The translations under genes were made by a program, and so were the position numbers. Positions 19,013 to 28,151 of a stretch of 64,000 bases of DNA are shown piece by piece; position 1 is the first letter of the stretch; each line of letters begins with the position of its first letter. The DNA is from Ruegeria halocynthiae (GTDB taxonomy: Bacteria; Pseudomonadota; Alphaproteobacteria; Rhodobacterales; Rhodobacteraceae). Location of the stretch: positions 124,001 through 188,000 of the forward strand of contig NZ_JQEZ01000005.1 of the NCBI RefSeq assembly GCF_000743705.1, written 5' to 3'. The notes under the pieces were generated by a model. That model ran no database searches and was not told the origin of the DNA. It saw only the letters and a program-made list of their open reading frames with translations.

Positions 19013-20827
19013 ATGCGCCCCAATTTTCTACGCTTCTCCGGTCCCGTAATCGCGGGAATCGCCGCCTTTTTTGCAACCACAGCAGCGCATGCAGAATCGG
19101 CTCATGGCATAGCTATGTACGGGGACCCTGCCTTACCACCGGATTTTGTGTCGCTGCCCTACGCCAACCCCGAGGCACCAAAAGGCGGCAAGGTCGTTTT
19201 CGGAAACACCGGCGGCTACAACAGTTTGAACCCGTTCATTCAAAAAGGCACCTCTCCGTGGCAGCTGCGGTTTTGGACACATGAAAGCCTGATGGGCCGG
19301 TCCTGGGACGAACCTTTCTCGCTTTACGGGTTGTTAGCCGAATCAGTTGAAACCGCGCCGGACCGATCCTGGGTCGAATTCACGATTCGCGAAGGCGCGA
19401 AATTCTCGGATGGAAGCCCTGTTTCTGTCGAAGATGTGATCTGGTCTTATGAAACTCTGGGCACCGAAGGGCATCTGCGTTACCGCGGGCTGTGGGGCAA
19501 GATCGGCAGCATCGAGAAAACTGGCCCACGTTCGGTTCGGATCACTTTTAACGAACCAGACCGGGAACTTGCCCTGATCGCCGCGCTGCGCCCGATCCTG
19601 CAAAAAGCGCAGTGGGAGGGGAAGGATTTCGCCAACGCCGCGCTGCAAGACGTTCCCATCGGGTCGGGGCCTTATGTGGTCGACGATTATGAGGCCGGGC
19701 GTTACGTGACCCTGCGCCGCAATCCCGATTACTGGGGCAAGGACGTTCCGTTCCGGCGCGGCACTATGAATCTGGATGAGATGCGGATCGAATTCTACGG
19801 CGATGGCACGGTTCTGTTCGAGGCGTTCAAAGCCGGTGAACTGACCGCCGTTCGCGAATTCAACGCCGACAAATGGGATACCCAATACAACTTTCCCGCC
19901 GTTCAGCGCGGCGATGTCGTGAAAACGGAAATCCCACACAGCAAACCGTCGGGCATGACCGGTTTCGTCATGAACACCCGCAAGGCACCCTTTGATGACT
20001 GGCGCGTACGCGAGGCAATGTTGCTGGCGTTCAATTTCGAATTCATCAACGATACCATTACCGGGGGCGCACAGCCCCGGATCACCTCGTATTTTTCGGG
20101 CTCTGATCTGGGTATGCAGCCCGGCACCGCCGCAGGCCGGGTCGACGACTTGTTGCAGCCTTTCGCCGCTGACCTGCCGCCCGGCACGCTTGAGGGTTAT
20201 ACCCTGCCCCAAAGCGACGGTTCGGCCCGCAACCGCGCCAATATCCGTGAGGCGAACAAGCTGCTGACCGACGCAGGCTGGACCATTCAGGATGGCGTGT
20301 TGCGCAATCAGGCCGGAGAAGACTTTGCCATCACCGTGCTGCTGCAACAGGGCGACAGCGAAGGGCAAACGGCCATCGAAATCTATACCCGCGCGCTTGA
20401 ACGCCTTGGCGTTCAGGTCACCGTTGAACAGGTGGACAGCGCACAATTCACCGGCCGCAATGCCGAGCTGGATTTTGACATGACCTTCTTCCGCCGCGCC
20501 CTGTCCCTGTCGCCCGGCAATGAACAGCGCCTGTATTGGGGCAGCGAAAATGCCGACACGCCGGGCACGCGTAACCTGATGGGTGTCGCCTCACCCGCTG
20601 TGGACGGGATGATTGACGCGATGCTGGCCTCGGAAAGCCGAGAGGATTTTGTGGCCGCCACCCGCGCCCTGGACCGTGTTCTGACCTCAGGGCGTTATGT
20701 CATTCCGATCTGGAATTTCGATGTCGGGCGTATCGCTCATGCAAAAGAACTCAAGCAGCCTCAGGTCGTACCGATTTATGGCGACGGCCCAGAGTACATG
20801 CCGCAGGTGTGGTGGTACGAAGAGTGA
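19013..20827 (+). CDS. Periplasmic peptide-binding protein (SBP family 5, YejA-like)
   Basis: A 604-residue extracellular solute-binding protein. The signal peptide ends at TTAAHA before ES. The family-5 lobes are seen in PEAPKGGKVVFGNTGGYNSLNPF, REGAKFSDGSPVSVEDVIWSYE, IGSGPYVVDDYEAGRYVTLRRNPDYWGKD and LTDAGWTIQDGVL. The GNTGGYNSLNPF opening, the length and the late WNFDVGRIAHAKELKQP region point to the YejA/oligopeptide (microcin C-type) subgroup. No permease or ATPase genes are adjacent, so it is either an orphan receptor or works with a transporter encoded elsewhere. Confidence 0.9.
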   Translation: MRPNFLRFSGPVIAGIAAFFATTAAHAESAHGIAMYGDPALPPDFVSLPYANPEAPKGGKVVFGNTGGYNSLNPFIQKGTSPWQLRFWTHESLMGRSWDEPFSLYGLLAESVETAPDRSWVEFTIREGAKFSDGSPVSVEDVIWSYETLGTEGHLRYRGLWGKIGSIEKTGPRSVRITFNEPDRELALIAALRPILQKAQWEGKDFANAALQDVPIGSGPYVVDDYEAGRYVTLRRNPDYWGKDVPFRRGTMNLDEMRIEFYGDGTVLFEAFKAGELTAVREFNADKWDTQYNFPAVQRGDVVKTEIPHSKPSGMTGFVMNTRKAPFDDWRVREAMLLAFNFEFINDTITGGAQPRITSYFSGSDLGMQPGTAAGRVDDLLQPFAADLPPGTLEGYTLPQSDGSARNRANIREANKLLTDAGWTIQDGVLRNQAGEDFAITVLLQQGDSEGQTAIEIYTRALERLGVQVTVEQVDSAQFTGRNAELDFDMTFFRRALSLSPGNEQRLYWGSENADTPGTRNLMGVASPAVDGMIDAMLASESREDFVAATRALDRVLTSGRYVIPIWNFDVGRIAHAKELKQPQVVPIYGDGPEYMPQVWWYEE

Positions 20828-21184
20828 TCCTTTAGCACCGGAACAGGCACCGTTTCACTGGCCAAAAAAGCCGCGCCCACAAACCTGTGATCGCTAACGA
20901 CTACGTTCGCGATCCTGAGATGCCTATCTTGACGATGCATCAGACCAGCTGTTTTCGGCCTTCGGCGGAATTCGGCACATGCGTTCAGTATACAGTATAT
21001 TGTGGGAGAACCGGATTGTTTCCGCCACAAATAGTTAATGCCTCTAATTTCAGTCAGAAGCCAAAAAACTGCTACAAGGGTCTTTACGGAAGGCCGTCAC
21101 GAGTTATAGCCTGCGAAACATAACGCGACGTGAAGAACCAAATTATTACTTTGAATTTCGTTAGATAGCCCGTCTTCCGGCGCA
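20828..21184. other. Long non-coding spacer
   Basis: About 350 bases with AT-rich stretches (for example around 20995 and 21140) and no convincing reading frame, ribosome site or hairpin terminator right after the binding-protein gene. The next structured object is the sRNA-like unit beginning near 21185. Confidence 0.5.
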
Positions 21185-21276
21185 CAGGACAAAGTTTTAC
21201 GGACCAGCCTCCACTCACTCTAAACTCCGGTCCGTCGGCCCGTTGCAGCTTAGCTGCAGCGGGCCTTTTGGTTTTT
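21185..21276 (+). ncRNA. Candidate small RNA with anti-Shine-Dalgarno loop
   Basis: Two consecutive hairpins on the plus strand. The first is ACGGACC (21200-21206) with GGTCCGT (21229-21235), a 7-bp stem whose 22-base loop contains CCTCC followed by CACTCACTC. The second, starting two bases later, is a strong intrinsic terminator. CCUCC-bearing loops followed by a terminator are the hallmark of alphaproteobacterial alpha-r14 (cuckoo) and Rhodobacter CcsR-like sRNAs, many of which depend on heat-shock sigma factors. The 5' end is uncertain; a sigma-32-like TTTGAA-N13-CCCGTCTT at 21150-21176 would place it near 21185. No DUF1127 gene, the usual CcsR neighbour, is seen. Confidence 0.45.
21237..21276 (+). 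terminator. Intrinsic terminator
   Basis: GGCCCGTTGCAGC (21237-21249) pairs with GCTGCAGCGGGCC (21253-21265) with one G-T wobble and a 3-base loop (TTA), followed by TTTTGGTTTTT. The T-rich tail is on the plus strand only. Confidence 0.85.
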
Positions 21277-21388
21277 GCTCAGGTCAAATTTGGGTGCGAC
21301 ATTTTGTCATGCGCGCGGGTCACACACTGGTTCGTACCCTGAACAAAGGGGCGAGAATTTGTGAAACCTGAAACCGGAAAGCCAGCAG

Positions 21389-21625
21389 ATGTTAAAATGG
21401 ACTGATCTGACGCAAGACTGGGATGCCATGTATGCGCGCGCCAAGCGGCGATTTCCGAACCTGCGTAATCGCGACATGGGGCAGCTAAGCAAAGATCGCA
21501 AAAGGTTCGAGGCCTATTTGGCCGAACGCCACCACCTGACCGTAAATGAAGCGCACGAAGAGCTTGAGGACTTTTTGTTTACAGAAGGTCTGAACCGCGA
21601 ATTCAGCCGCTCATTAGGTAAGTGA
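21389..21625 (+). CDS. Small CsbD-like protein
   Basis: A 78-residue acidic/basic helical protein. The order of features (two tryptophans near the N-terminus, a K/R-rich helix, a conserved D followed by a K-x-R-x-x-x-x-x-Y/L pattern, and a final EAHEELEDF helix) resembles CsbD/YjbJ-type stress proteins, but the core sequence is divergent and the assignment is tentative. Its last 12 bases overlap the 3' end of the convergent XRE regulator. It is preceded by the sRNA-like unit and terminator, so it has its own transcript. Confidence 0.6.
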   Translation: MLKWTDLTQDWDAMYARAKRRFPNLRNRDMGQLSKDRKRFEAYLAERHHLTVNEAHEELEDFLFTEGLNREFSRSLGK

Positions 21626-22237
21626 CGTCACCCAAAGGATCGTTGCGTCTTCTTCGCTGACAGAGATGACGTTGTGCCCCATGCTTCCGTCATAATATGC
21701 GCTGTCACCGCGGCGCATCTCGACCGGTTCGTAGAATTCGGTAAACAGACGGACGACACCGGTCAGAACGTATAGAAACTCTTCGCCGTCATGTCGGACC
21801 CAGCCTTCGAATTCGTCCATCGAACGGGCGCGTACACGGGCACGATAGGGCAGCATCTGCTTTTTCGTCAGCGTTTCGGCCAGCAACTCGTGTTCATAGG
21901 TCACAGTCGGATGGGCCGCACCTTCGCCCATACGGGTTACGGCCATTCGGCCAATCACCTGATCGCGCTGTGGCGCGGTGAATAGCTGCGGGACGGAAAT
22001 CTCCAACCCGGTCGCCAGCTTTTTCAGCGCGTCATAGGTTGGCGACATCTGGCCGTTTTCAATTTTGCTTAACGTTGATCGCGCAAGGCCCGCTTGATTG
22101 GCGGCCTGCTCGAGCGTCCAGTTGCGCGCCTTGCGCAATTCGCGCACGCGCGCGCCAAGGTCCAGCGGTTCGAGTTCCGTGTGGTCACCCGAATCTCGGG
22201 CGATGCGGATCAGGGATGTCTGGTCTTGGGTGCTCAT
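21614..22237 (-). CDS. XRE-family transcriptional regulator with cupin domain
   Basis: A 207-residue regulator. The N-terminal HTH (residues about 27-81, ARVRELRKARNWTLEQAANQAGLARSTLSKIENGQMSP) is typical of Cro/C1/SinR proteins, and the C-terminal cupin_2 domain (about 130-200, with DGEEFLYVLTGVVRLFTEF and GDSAYYDGSMGHNVIS) is a probable ligand sensor. Start MSTQDQTS at 22237 is favoured; the open frame upstream lacks similarity to such proteins. It is divergent from the acyl-CoA ligase gene across 65 bp. By analogy with PuuR-type regulators, it may control the ligase/DsbA/MFS group. Confidence 0.88.
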   Translation of the reverse strand: MSTQDQTSLIRIARDSGDHTELEPLDLGARVRELRKARNWTLEQAANQAGLARSTLSKIENGQMSPTYDALKKLATGLEISVPQLFTAPQRDQVIGRMAVTRMGEGAAHPTVTYEHELLAETLTKKQMLPYRARVRARSMDEFEGWVRHDGEEFLYVLTGVVRLFTEFYEPVEMRRGDSAYYDGSMGHNVISVSEEDATILWVTSLT

Positions 22238-22302
22238 GCGCAATTCTATAGGGCCGTCTCGTCCCGCTTGCAACGCACCATACGTCACGTTAGCCAGACG
22301 AT

Positions 22303-23820
22303 ATGCTATCTGTATTCGATCAAGGCCCTGCCCGGGCCTGCCCCGCCCCGTTCAATCTGGCTGCACATGTCTTGCGCTGCGCCGGTCAGATGCCCGACAA
22401 AACGGCCTTGTCGGTCTTGCGGGCGGACGGCGCCGAGGATTGGACCTATCGCGCCCTGCAATCCGCCATTATGGGAACCGGAACCGGATTGCTGCAAGCG
22501 GGCCTGAAACCGGGTGATATCGCCTTGATGCGGCTGGGAAATACGGTCGATTTTCCCATTGCCTATCTCGGGGCGATTGCCGTGGGGATCGTGCCGGTGC
22601 CCACCTCGTCGCAACTGACCCAGCCAGAAACGGCGCGGATGATCAAAGACCTTAACCCTGCGGTGATACTACGAGACCCTGATGTCGCCTGTGCCAACCA
22701 TCCGTTTCAGATCACATTGGACCAGTTGCAGTCTATGCGTGATCTGCCCCCGGCCGATTTCATGTACGGCAACCCGGATCGGATGGCTTATGTCGTCTAC
22801 ACCTCGGGCACATCCGGCAAGCCGCGCGCCGTGGCCCACGCGCATCGCGCCATTTGGGCGCGGCAGATGATGGTGGATGGCTGGTACGGGCTGCGGGATA
22901 CGGATCGCCTGTGCCATGCCGGGGCGTTCAACTGGACCTATACGCTGGGCACCGGATTGATGGACCCCTGGACCATCGGCGCAACCGCCCTGATCCCAGA
23001 ACCGGGCACAGACCCGAATGCCCTGCCCGAATTGCTGCGCCGACACCGGGCGACCATCTTTGCCGCAGCCCCCGGCGTTTTTCGCAAGATCGTAAAGGAC
23101 AACACTCCGCTGCATCTGCCAGACTTGCGCCATGGCCTGTGCGCCGGGGAAAAGCTGTCGCGGCACCTTCATGAACAGTGGCTCTCCCTGACCGGCACCG
23201 AACTGTACGAAGCTTACGGCATGTCCGAATGTTCCACCTTCATCTCATCCAGCCCGGCCCATCCGGCGCGGGGCGAGGCGTTGGGGCAGCCACAACCGGG
23301 CCGCCGGGTGGCGATCCTTGGGCCGAACGGGCCGGTGCCGCACGGGGACGAAGGCACCATCGCCATTCATCGCTCGGACCCCGGCCTGATGCTGACCTAT
23401 CTGAACGCCCCGCACGAGGCCGCCGCCCGGATGCAAGGCGACTGGTTTCTGACCGGGGATCAGGGGGCCATGGCCACCGACGGGCAAATCACCTATCTGG
23501 GCCGCGACGATGACATGATGAATGCCGGTGGCTATCGCGTCTCACCGGTCGAGATCGAGGCCGCGCTGTCCAAACACCCCGGCATCACGCAGGTCGGTGC
23601 CGCCGCGGTTGAGGTCAAACAGGACACATATGTGATCGCGGCCTTCTATACTGGTCCGGAAAAACTGGACGATGCCGCCCTGCGCGCCTATGTCGAAGAA
23701 AATCTGGCGCGCTATAAACAGCCGCGCGCGTTCCTTCACCTGCCCGAACTGCCAACCGGCGGCAACGGCAAACTCCTGCGCCGGGCGCTGCCGGCCTATT
23801 TCAAGGCGACCACACCATGA
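22303..23820 (+). CDS. AMP-dependent acyl-CoA synthetase/ligase
   Basis: A 505-residue adenylating enzyme of the benzoate-CoA ligase/acetyl-CoA synthetase type. It has the P-loop YTSGTSGKPRAV (about 165-176), the EAYGMSECSTF motif, the TGDQG hinge aspartate region, GYRVSPVEIEAAL and a C-terminal NGKLLRRAL with the catalytic lysine. It activates a carboxylic acid to acyl-AMP and then acyl-CoA; the substrate is unknown. Coupled (ATGA) to a DsbA-family gene and divergent from the XRE-cupin regulator. Confidence 0.88.
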   Translation: MLSVFDQGPARACPAPFNLAAHVLRCAGQMPDKTALSVLRADGAEDWTYRALQSAIMGTGTGLLQAGLKPGDIALMRLGNTVDFPIAYLGAIAVGIVPVPTSSQLTQPETARMIKDLNPAVILRDPDVACANHPFQITLDQLQSMRDLPPADFMYGNPDRMAYVVYTSGTSGKPRAVAHAHRAIWARQMMVDGWYGLRDTDRLCHAGAFNWTYTLGTGLMDPWTIGATALIPEPGTDPNALPELLRRHRATIFAAAPGVFRKIVKDNTPLHLPDLRHGLCAGEKLSRHLHEQWLSLTGTELYEAYGMSECSTFISSSPAHPARGEALGQPQPGRRVAILGPNGPVPHGDEGTIAIHRSDPGLMLTYLNAPHEAAARMQGDWFLTGDQGAMATDGQITYLGRDDDMMNAGGYRVSPVEIEAALSKHPGITQVGAAAVEVKQDTYVIAAFYTGPEKLDDAALRAYVEENLARYKQPRAFLHLPELPTGGNGKLLRRALPAYFKATTP

Positions 23821-24476
23821 CCCAGACCGTCAAACTTGACATCATGTCCGACCCGATCTGCCCGTGGTGCTATATCGGCAAAACCCATCTGGACAAAGCG
23901 CTGGCCGCCATACCGGATCATCCGTTCGTCATCGAATGGCATCCCTTTCAGCTGAACCCCGATATGCCGGACGAAGGCATGGATCGTCGCGAATATCTGG
24001 AACGAAAGTTCGGCGGCAAGGACGGCGCGGTGCGTGCCTATGCGCCCGTGGTCGAACACGCCGGAAACGCCGGGCTGAGCATTGATTTCGAAGGCATGAA
24101 ACGCACGCCGAACACATTGGATGCGCACCGCCTGATCCACTGGGCCGGGATCGAAAGCAAGCAGAACGCTATCGTTGACGCCCTGTTTGACGCCTATTTC
24201 GTGCAGGCCCGCGACATCGGAGATCACGAGGTTCTGGCCGATATTGCCGACGCCCAAGGCATGGACGCTGCCGTGGTCATGAAACTGTTGAAATCGGATT
24301 CCGACCGTGAGGATATCCGCAACCGCGACACGCATTCCCGCCAGATGGGTGTGAATTCGGTGCCGACCTTCATTGTCGCCAATCAACACGCGGTTCCCGG
24401 CGCGCAACCCCCTGAAATGTGGGAACAAGTAATCGCCGACATCATGTCTCAACTTGAGGCATCCCCTGCTGATTAA
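23817..24476 (+). CDS. DsbA-family (FrnE-like) oxidoreductase
   Basis: A 219-residue thioredoxin-fold protein without signal peptide, so probably cytoplasmic. The redox motif is CPWC (residues 19-22) in SDPICPWCYIGK, typical of the FrnE/2-hydroxychromene-2-carboxylate isomerase branch; NTLDAHRLIHWA and GVNSVPTFIVANQHAVPGAQP (cis-proline loop) agree. Its ATG overlaps the stop of the acyl-CoA ligase. It could act as a protein disulfide handler, or on an aromatic-CoA-type intermediate given the neighbour. Confidence 0.88.
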   Translation: MTQTVKLDIMSDPICPWCYIGKTHLDKALAAIPDHPFVIEWHPFQLNPDMPDEGMDRREYLERKFGGKDGAVRAYAPVVEHAGNAGLSIDFEGMKRTPNTLDAHRLIHWAGIESKQNAIVDALFDAYFVQARDIGDHEVLADIADAQGMDAAVVMKLLKSDSDREDIRNRDTHSRQMGVNSVPTFIVANQHAVPGAQPPEMWEQVIADIMSQLEASPAD

Positions 24477-24551
24477 CACGGTGCTTTGTACGCGTTGATG
24501 TCTAGCGCCCCCTGATCTGCCGTGATAGCGCAGTCAGGTCAGGAGGGCGAC

Positions 24552-25760
24552 ATGGCCAATCAAATGTCTCGGGGGGAATTTGTCGCGCTGATCGCGATGA
24601 TGGTTGCGACGATCGCGTTTTCGATCGACTCGATGTTGCCCGCCCTTCCCACCATCGGCGCGCAGCTTAGTCCGGGTGACGCCAACAAGGCGCAGCTGAT
24701 CCTGACGTCCTTTGTACTTGGCCTGGGCATCGGCACCTTCTTTACCGGCCCGCTATCTGACGCCTATGGGCGCAAACCGGTGATCTATGTCGGCTCCGCA
24801 GTGTATATTCTGGCCGCCGCTGTTGCGTGGGCCAGTTCTTCGATTGAATTGCTGCTGGTCGCCCGCGTCGTTCAGGGCATCGGCTGCGCGGCCCCGCGCA
24901 TCGTCGCCATTGCGATTATCCGGGATCTTTATTCGGGCCGTGAAATGGCGCGCATTGTGTCAATCGCCATGATGATTTTTACCCTAGTGCCCGCAATCGC
25001 ACCGATGCTGGGGGCCGGGGTTATCGCAATCACCGGTTGGCGCGGGGTCTTCGCGACATTCATAGTGTTCTCGGCAATCACCGTAATCTGGATGGGTCTG
25101 CGACTGCCCGAGCCGTTGAAGCCCGAAAACCGCAGACCGCTGCGCCTGCCCCTGATGGCCGCAGCCGCACGCGAGATGTTCAGTCATCCGACTGTCCGGG
25201 TTTCGATCCTGGTGCAAACCCTGTGTCTGGGAATGCTGTTTACCATGCTGACCATGGTGCAACCGGTCTATGATGTGATCTTTGACAGCGCCGACAGCTT
25301 TCCATTCTGGTTCGGTTTTGTGGCCCTGATGGCCGGGTCCGCCAGCCTGCTGAACGCCGCGCTGGTCATTCGCGTGGGTATGCGGCGGCTGGTGACCTGT
25401 GCCCTGGGCGCGCAGATTGTCATCACCCTTGGCGTCGTCATCTTTAGCATGATGCCCCTGTCGCCAAACTTGTCCTTTGCGATGTTCGTCTTCTGGCAAA
25501 CGTCGATCTTTTTCATGGCGGGCATGACCCTGGGCAACCTGAACGCCATTTCGATGGAGCCGATGGGCCATATCGCCGGGATGGCGGCCTCGGTCATCGG
25601 TGCGTTTTCAACCATTCTGGCCGCTGCTGTTGCCGCCCCAATAGGGCAACTTTTCGACGGGACATTGACCCCGATGAGCACCGCCGTTCTGATCATGAGC
25701 GTGATCGGCTTTGGCCTGATGCTGCATATGGGCCGGATCGAAAACAGACTGCCTGCCTGA
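24552..25760 (+). CDS. MFS exporter, Bcr/CflA type
   Basis: A 402-residue, 12-helix major facilitator. The motif-A-like loop GPLSDAYGRKPVIYVGSAVY between helices 2 and 3, and ARVVQGIGCAAPRIVAIAIIRDLY in helix 4, match the drug-resistance Bcr/CflA family of proton-driven exporters. The ATG at 24552 follows a strong CAGGAGG seven bases upstream, which decides the start. It may be a free-standing gene 75 bp after the DsbA-like gene. The exported compound is unknown. Confidence 0.9.
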   Translation: MANQMSRGEFVALIAMMVATIAFSIDSMLPALPTIGAQLSPGDANKAQLILTSFVLGLGIGTFFTGPLSDAYGRKPVIYVGSAVYILAAAVAWASSSIELLLVARVVQGIGCAAPRIVAIAIIRDLYSGREMARIVSIAMMIFTLVPAIAPMLGAGVIAITGWRGVFATFIVFSAITVIWMGLRLPEPLKPENRRPLRLPLMAAAAREMFSHPTVRVSILVQTLCLGMLFTMLTMVQPVYDVIFDSADSFPFWFGFVALMAGSASLLNAALVIRVGMRRLVTCALGAQIVITLGVVIFSMMPLSPNLSFAMFVFWQTSIFFMAGMTLGNLNAISMEPMGHIAGMAASVIGAFSTILAAAVAAPIGQLFDGTLTPMSTAVLIMSVIGFGLMLHMGRIENRLPA

Positions 25761-25818
25761 TCTGTGCAGCCCTGGTGAATCGCGCTAACCTCTCTTTGAT
25801 CCGAGGGGGAGATTTTCA

Positions 25819-27483
25819 ATGAGCGGTTATTACGATCTGGGAACGCACACCTGCCCGGTCACAACATCCTCATCCGAGGCACAACTGTGGTTCGACCGGG
25901 GCCTGAACTGGACCTACGGCTATAACCATGATGAGGCCGTCGCCTGCTTCCAACGCGCTGCGGACCATGATCCGGGCTGCGCCATGGCGCATTGGGGCGT
26001 GGCCTATGCAGCCGGGCCGAATTACAATCTGCCGTGGGATTTGCGCGATGATCGCGGGCAGCGAAAGGCGCTGGCGCAGGCTTATGATGCTACGCAGCGG
26101 GTACTGGCACTGCAGGAAGGTTGCACCCCCGTCGAACAGGCGCTGATCCGGGCGTTACCCGCCCGCTATCCGCAGCGCGATCCGATCCCCGACATGAATG
26201 GATGGAACCACGATTTCGCCGATGCCATGCGCGCCGCCTTTGCCGAACATCCCGGTCAACTGGACCTGCGCACCATCTATGTCGAGGCTTTGCTGAACCT
26301 TACTCCCTGGCAAATGTGGGACCTCAGAACAGGTCAACCCGCCGAAGGCGCGGCAACGCCTGAGGCGCAGAAGGCGCTGGAAGACGCCATGGCCAATGAC
26401 CCGGCGGCCATGTCCCATCCGGGCCTGCTGCATCTGTATGTCCATTTGATGGAGATGTCGCCAACCCCGGAAAAGGCGCTGAAGGCCGGGGATGTGCTGC
26501 GGACGCTTGTGCCCGATGCGGGCCATCTGGTGCATATGCCCACCCATATCGACGTGCTGTGCGGTCATTACCACAACGTCGTCCACTGGAATGAAAAGGC
26601 GACCGAGGCAGATCTGAAATACTATGAACGCGAAGGCGCGTTCAACATCTACACCGGCTACCGGCAGCACGATTACCATTTCACCATCTATGGTGCGCTG
26701 TTTCTGGGTCAGATGGAACCGGCCCTGCGCGCCAATCAGGGCCTGTGGGACACCACCCCCGAAGAGATGCTGCGTATCGAAAGCCCGCCCATGGCGGATT
26801 ACTTCGAAAGCTACATGTCGATGGGACCGCATATCCTGATCCGTTTTGGCCGGTGGGAGGAAGCAAAGGCGCTGGAACTGCCCGCTGACCGCGATCTGTA
26901 CCGGACGCTAACCGCAACAACGCATTACGCCCGTGCCATTGCCTTTGCCGCCACCGGACAAGTGGCCGAGGCTGAAGCCGAGGAACAGCTTTTCCGTGCC
27001 GCCAAGGCCCGCGTGCCGGAAACCCGGCTGATGCACAATAACCGCGTCGTCGATCTACTTGAAATCGCCCGCGAAATGCTGCGCGGAGAGATCGAGTATC
27101 GAAAGGAAAACTACGACGCGGCCTATGCGCATCTGCGCCGCTCGGTCGAGTTGGACGATACGTTGCCCTATGACGAACCCTGGGGCTGGATGCAGCCCAC
27201 CCGCCACGCACTGGGGGCGTTGCTGTTCGAACAGGGCCACGTGGCCGAGGCCGAAGAGGTCTATCGCGAGGATCTTGGTCTGGGCGGCACCCTTAGCCGC
27301 GCCTCGATCCACCCGGACAATGTCTGGAGCCTCAAGGGGTTGCACGATTGCCTGAAAGCGCGCGGCGACACGATCGAGGTCAGGCTGATCAAACAACGCC
27401 TTGATCTGGCGCTGGCACGCGCCGACCGGGCCGTCAGCGCATCGTGTTTCTGCGCACAGGCCGCGATGCGGGCCGCCGAATGA
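25819..27483 (+). CDS. Tetratricopeptide-repeat protein
   Basis: A 554-residue protein without a signal peptide. Helical repeats are seen at both ends (LWFDRGLNWTYGYNHDEAVACFQRAADHDPGCAMAHWG; NYDAAYAHLRRSVELDD; GHVAEAEEVYREDL). A central conserved LVPDAGHLVHMPTHIDVLCGHYHNVVHWNEKA block is characteristic of a poorly studied TPR family with histidine-rich HMPTHI motif, which hints at a metal site. The C-terminus ends in SCFCAQAAM. Translationally coupled (ATGA) with the SH3-like gene downstream. Function unknown. Confidence 0.8.
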   Translation: MSGYYDLGTHTCPVTTSSSEAQLWFDRGLNWTYGYNHDEAVACFQRAADHDPGCAMAHWGVAYAAGPNYNLPWDLRDDRGQRKALAQAYDATQRVLALQEGCTPVEQALIRALPARYPQRDPIPDMNGWNHDFADAMRAAFAEHPGQLDLRTIYVEALLNLTPWQMWDLRTGQPAEGAATPEAQKALEDAMANDPAAMSHPGLLHLYVHLMEMSPTPEKALKAGDVLRTLVPDAGHLVHMPTHIDVLCGHYHNVVHWNEKATEADLKYYEREGAFNIYTGYRQHDYHFTIYGALFLGQMEPALRANQGLWDTTPEEMLRIESPPMADYFESYMSMGPHILIRFGRWEEAKALELPADRDLYRTLTATTHYARAIAFAATGQVAEAEAEEQLFRAAKARVPETRLMHNNRVVDLLEIAREMLRGEIEYRKENYDAAYAHLRRSVELDDTLPYDEPWGWMQPTRHALGALLFEQGHVAEAEEVYREDLGLGGTLSRASIHPDNVWSLKGLHDCLKARGDTIEVRLIKQRLDLALARADRAVSASCFCAQAAMRAAE

Positions 27484-28151
27484 AATACGCTGCGATATTC
27501 GCCTTGCTCTGCACCCCTGCTTTGGCGGATCGTCAATCCTTTCCACCGGTCGATCAGGCCGACCGCGACCCGTCGCTGGTTGCGTTTCGGGATTCTTTGC
27601 AGGCCAGCGTGGCAGCGCGGAACATCGACGCCGTCATCGCGGCGGCCTGCCCCGATATCTACCTCAGCCACGGTGGTGACGGCGGCCCGGACGAACTGCG
27701 CGCCAATCTGACCGTCGATCCCGACAACCTGTCCGAAGAATACCGTGATCAGGCCGATGAATTGCAAAAGGCTTATTGGGCCGATCTGGAAAACACCCTG
27801 TCCCAACCCGGCTATTTCGATGACGAAGGCGAATTCTGGATGCCGCATCAGTGGCAGATCACCCTGCCCGCCGCGCTGAATCCGTTCCTCGCCTACTTTG
27901 TGACCGGCGAGAAGGTATCATTGCGCGACAGCCCGTCCCAAGACGGAATTGTTCTCGCGGCGATCAGCCATGAGGTCGTGATCATCCCCGATTTTCAGCC
28001 CGAGGCCGAGTATCAAAGTGTGCTTCTGACCGACGGGACACAAGGATACATGCACAGCGACTTTCTATGGTCCATGGTCGGCCATCGCGCCGCGCTGGTG
28101 AAATCCGACGCGGGCGAATGGCAGCTGTGTACCTTTGTCAGCGGTGACTAG
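27480..28151 (+). CDS. Secreted SH3-like domain protein
   Basis: A 223-residue protein with signal peptide MKYAAIFALLCTPALA. A C-terminal segment (VTGEKVSLRDSPSQDGIVLAAISHEVVII ... GTQGYMHSDFLWS) reads like a bacterial SH3 domain (RDSPS, GYMHSDFL). The start is the ATG overlapping the TPR stop. Its TAG stop shares bases with the mfd stop on the other strand (convergent overlap of four bases). Probably periplasmic; ligand unknown. Confidence 0.78.
   Translation: MKYAAIFALLCTPALADRQSFPPVDQADRDPSLVAFRDSLQASVAARNIDAVIAAACPDIYLSHGGDGGPDELRANLTVDPDNLSEEYRDQADELQKAYWADLENTLSQPGYFDDEGEFWMPHQWQITLPAALNPFLAYFVTGEKVSLRDSPSQDGIVLAAISHEVVIIPDFQPEAEYQSVLLTDGTQGYMHSDFLWSMVGHRAALVKSDAGEWQLCTFVSGD

Noticed and set aside
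18850..19080. 76-codon minus-strand frame overlapping the binding-protein start
   Set aside because: It contains the sRNA promoter and overlaps the signal-peptide codons of the plus-strand gene; no supporting features.
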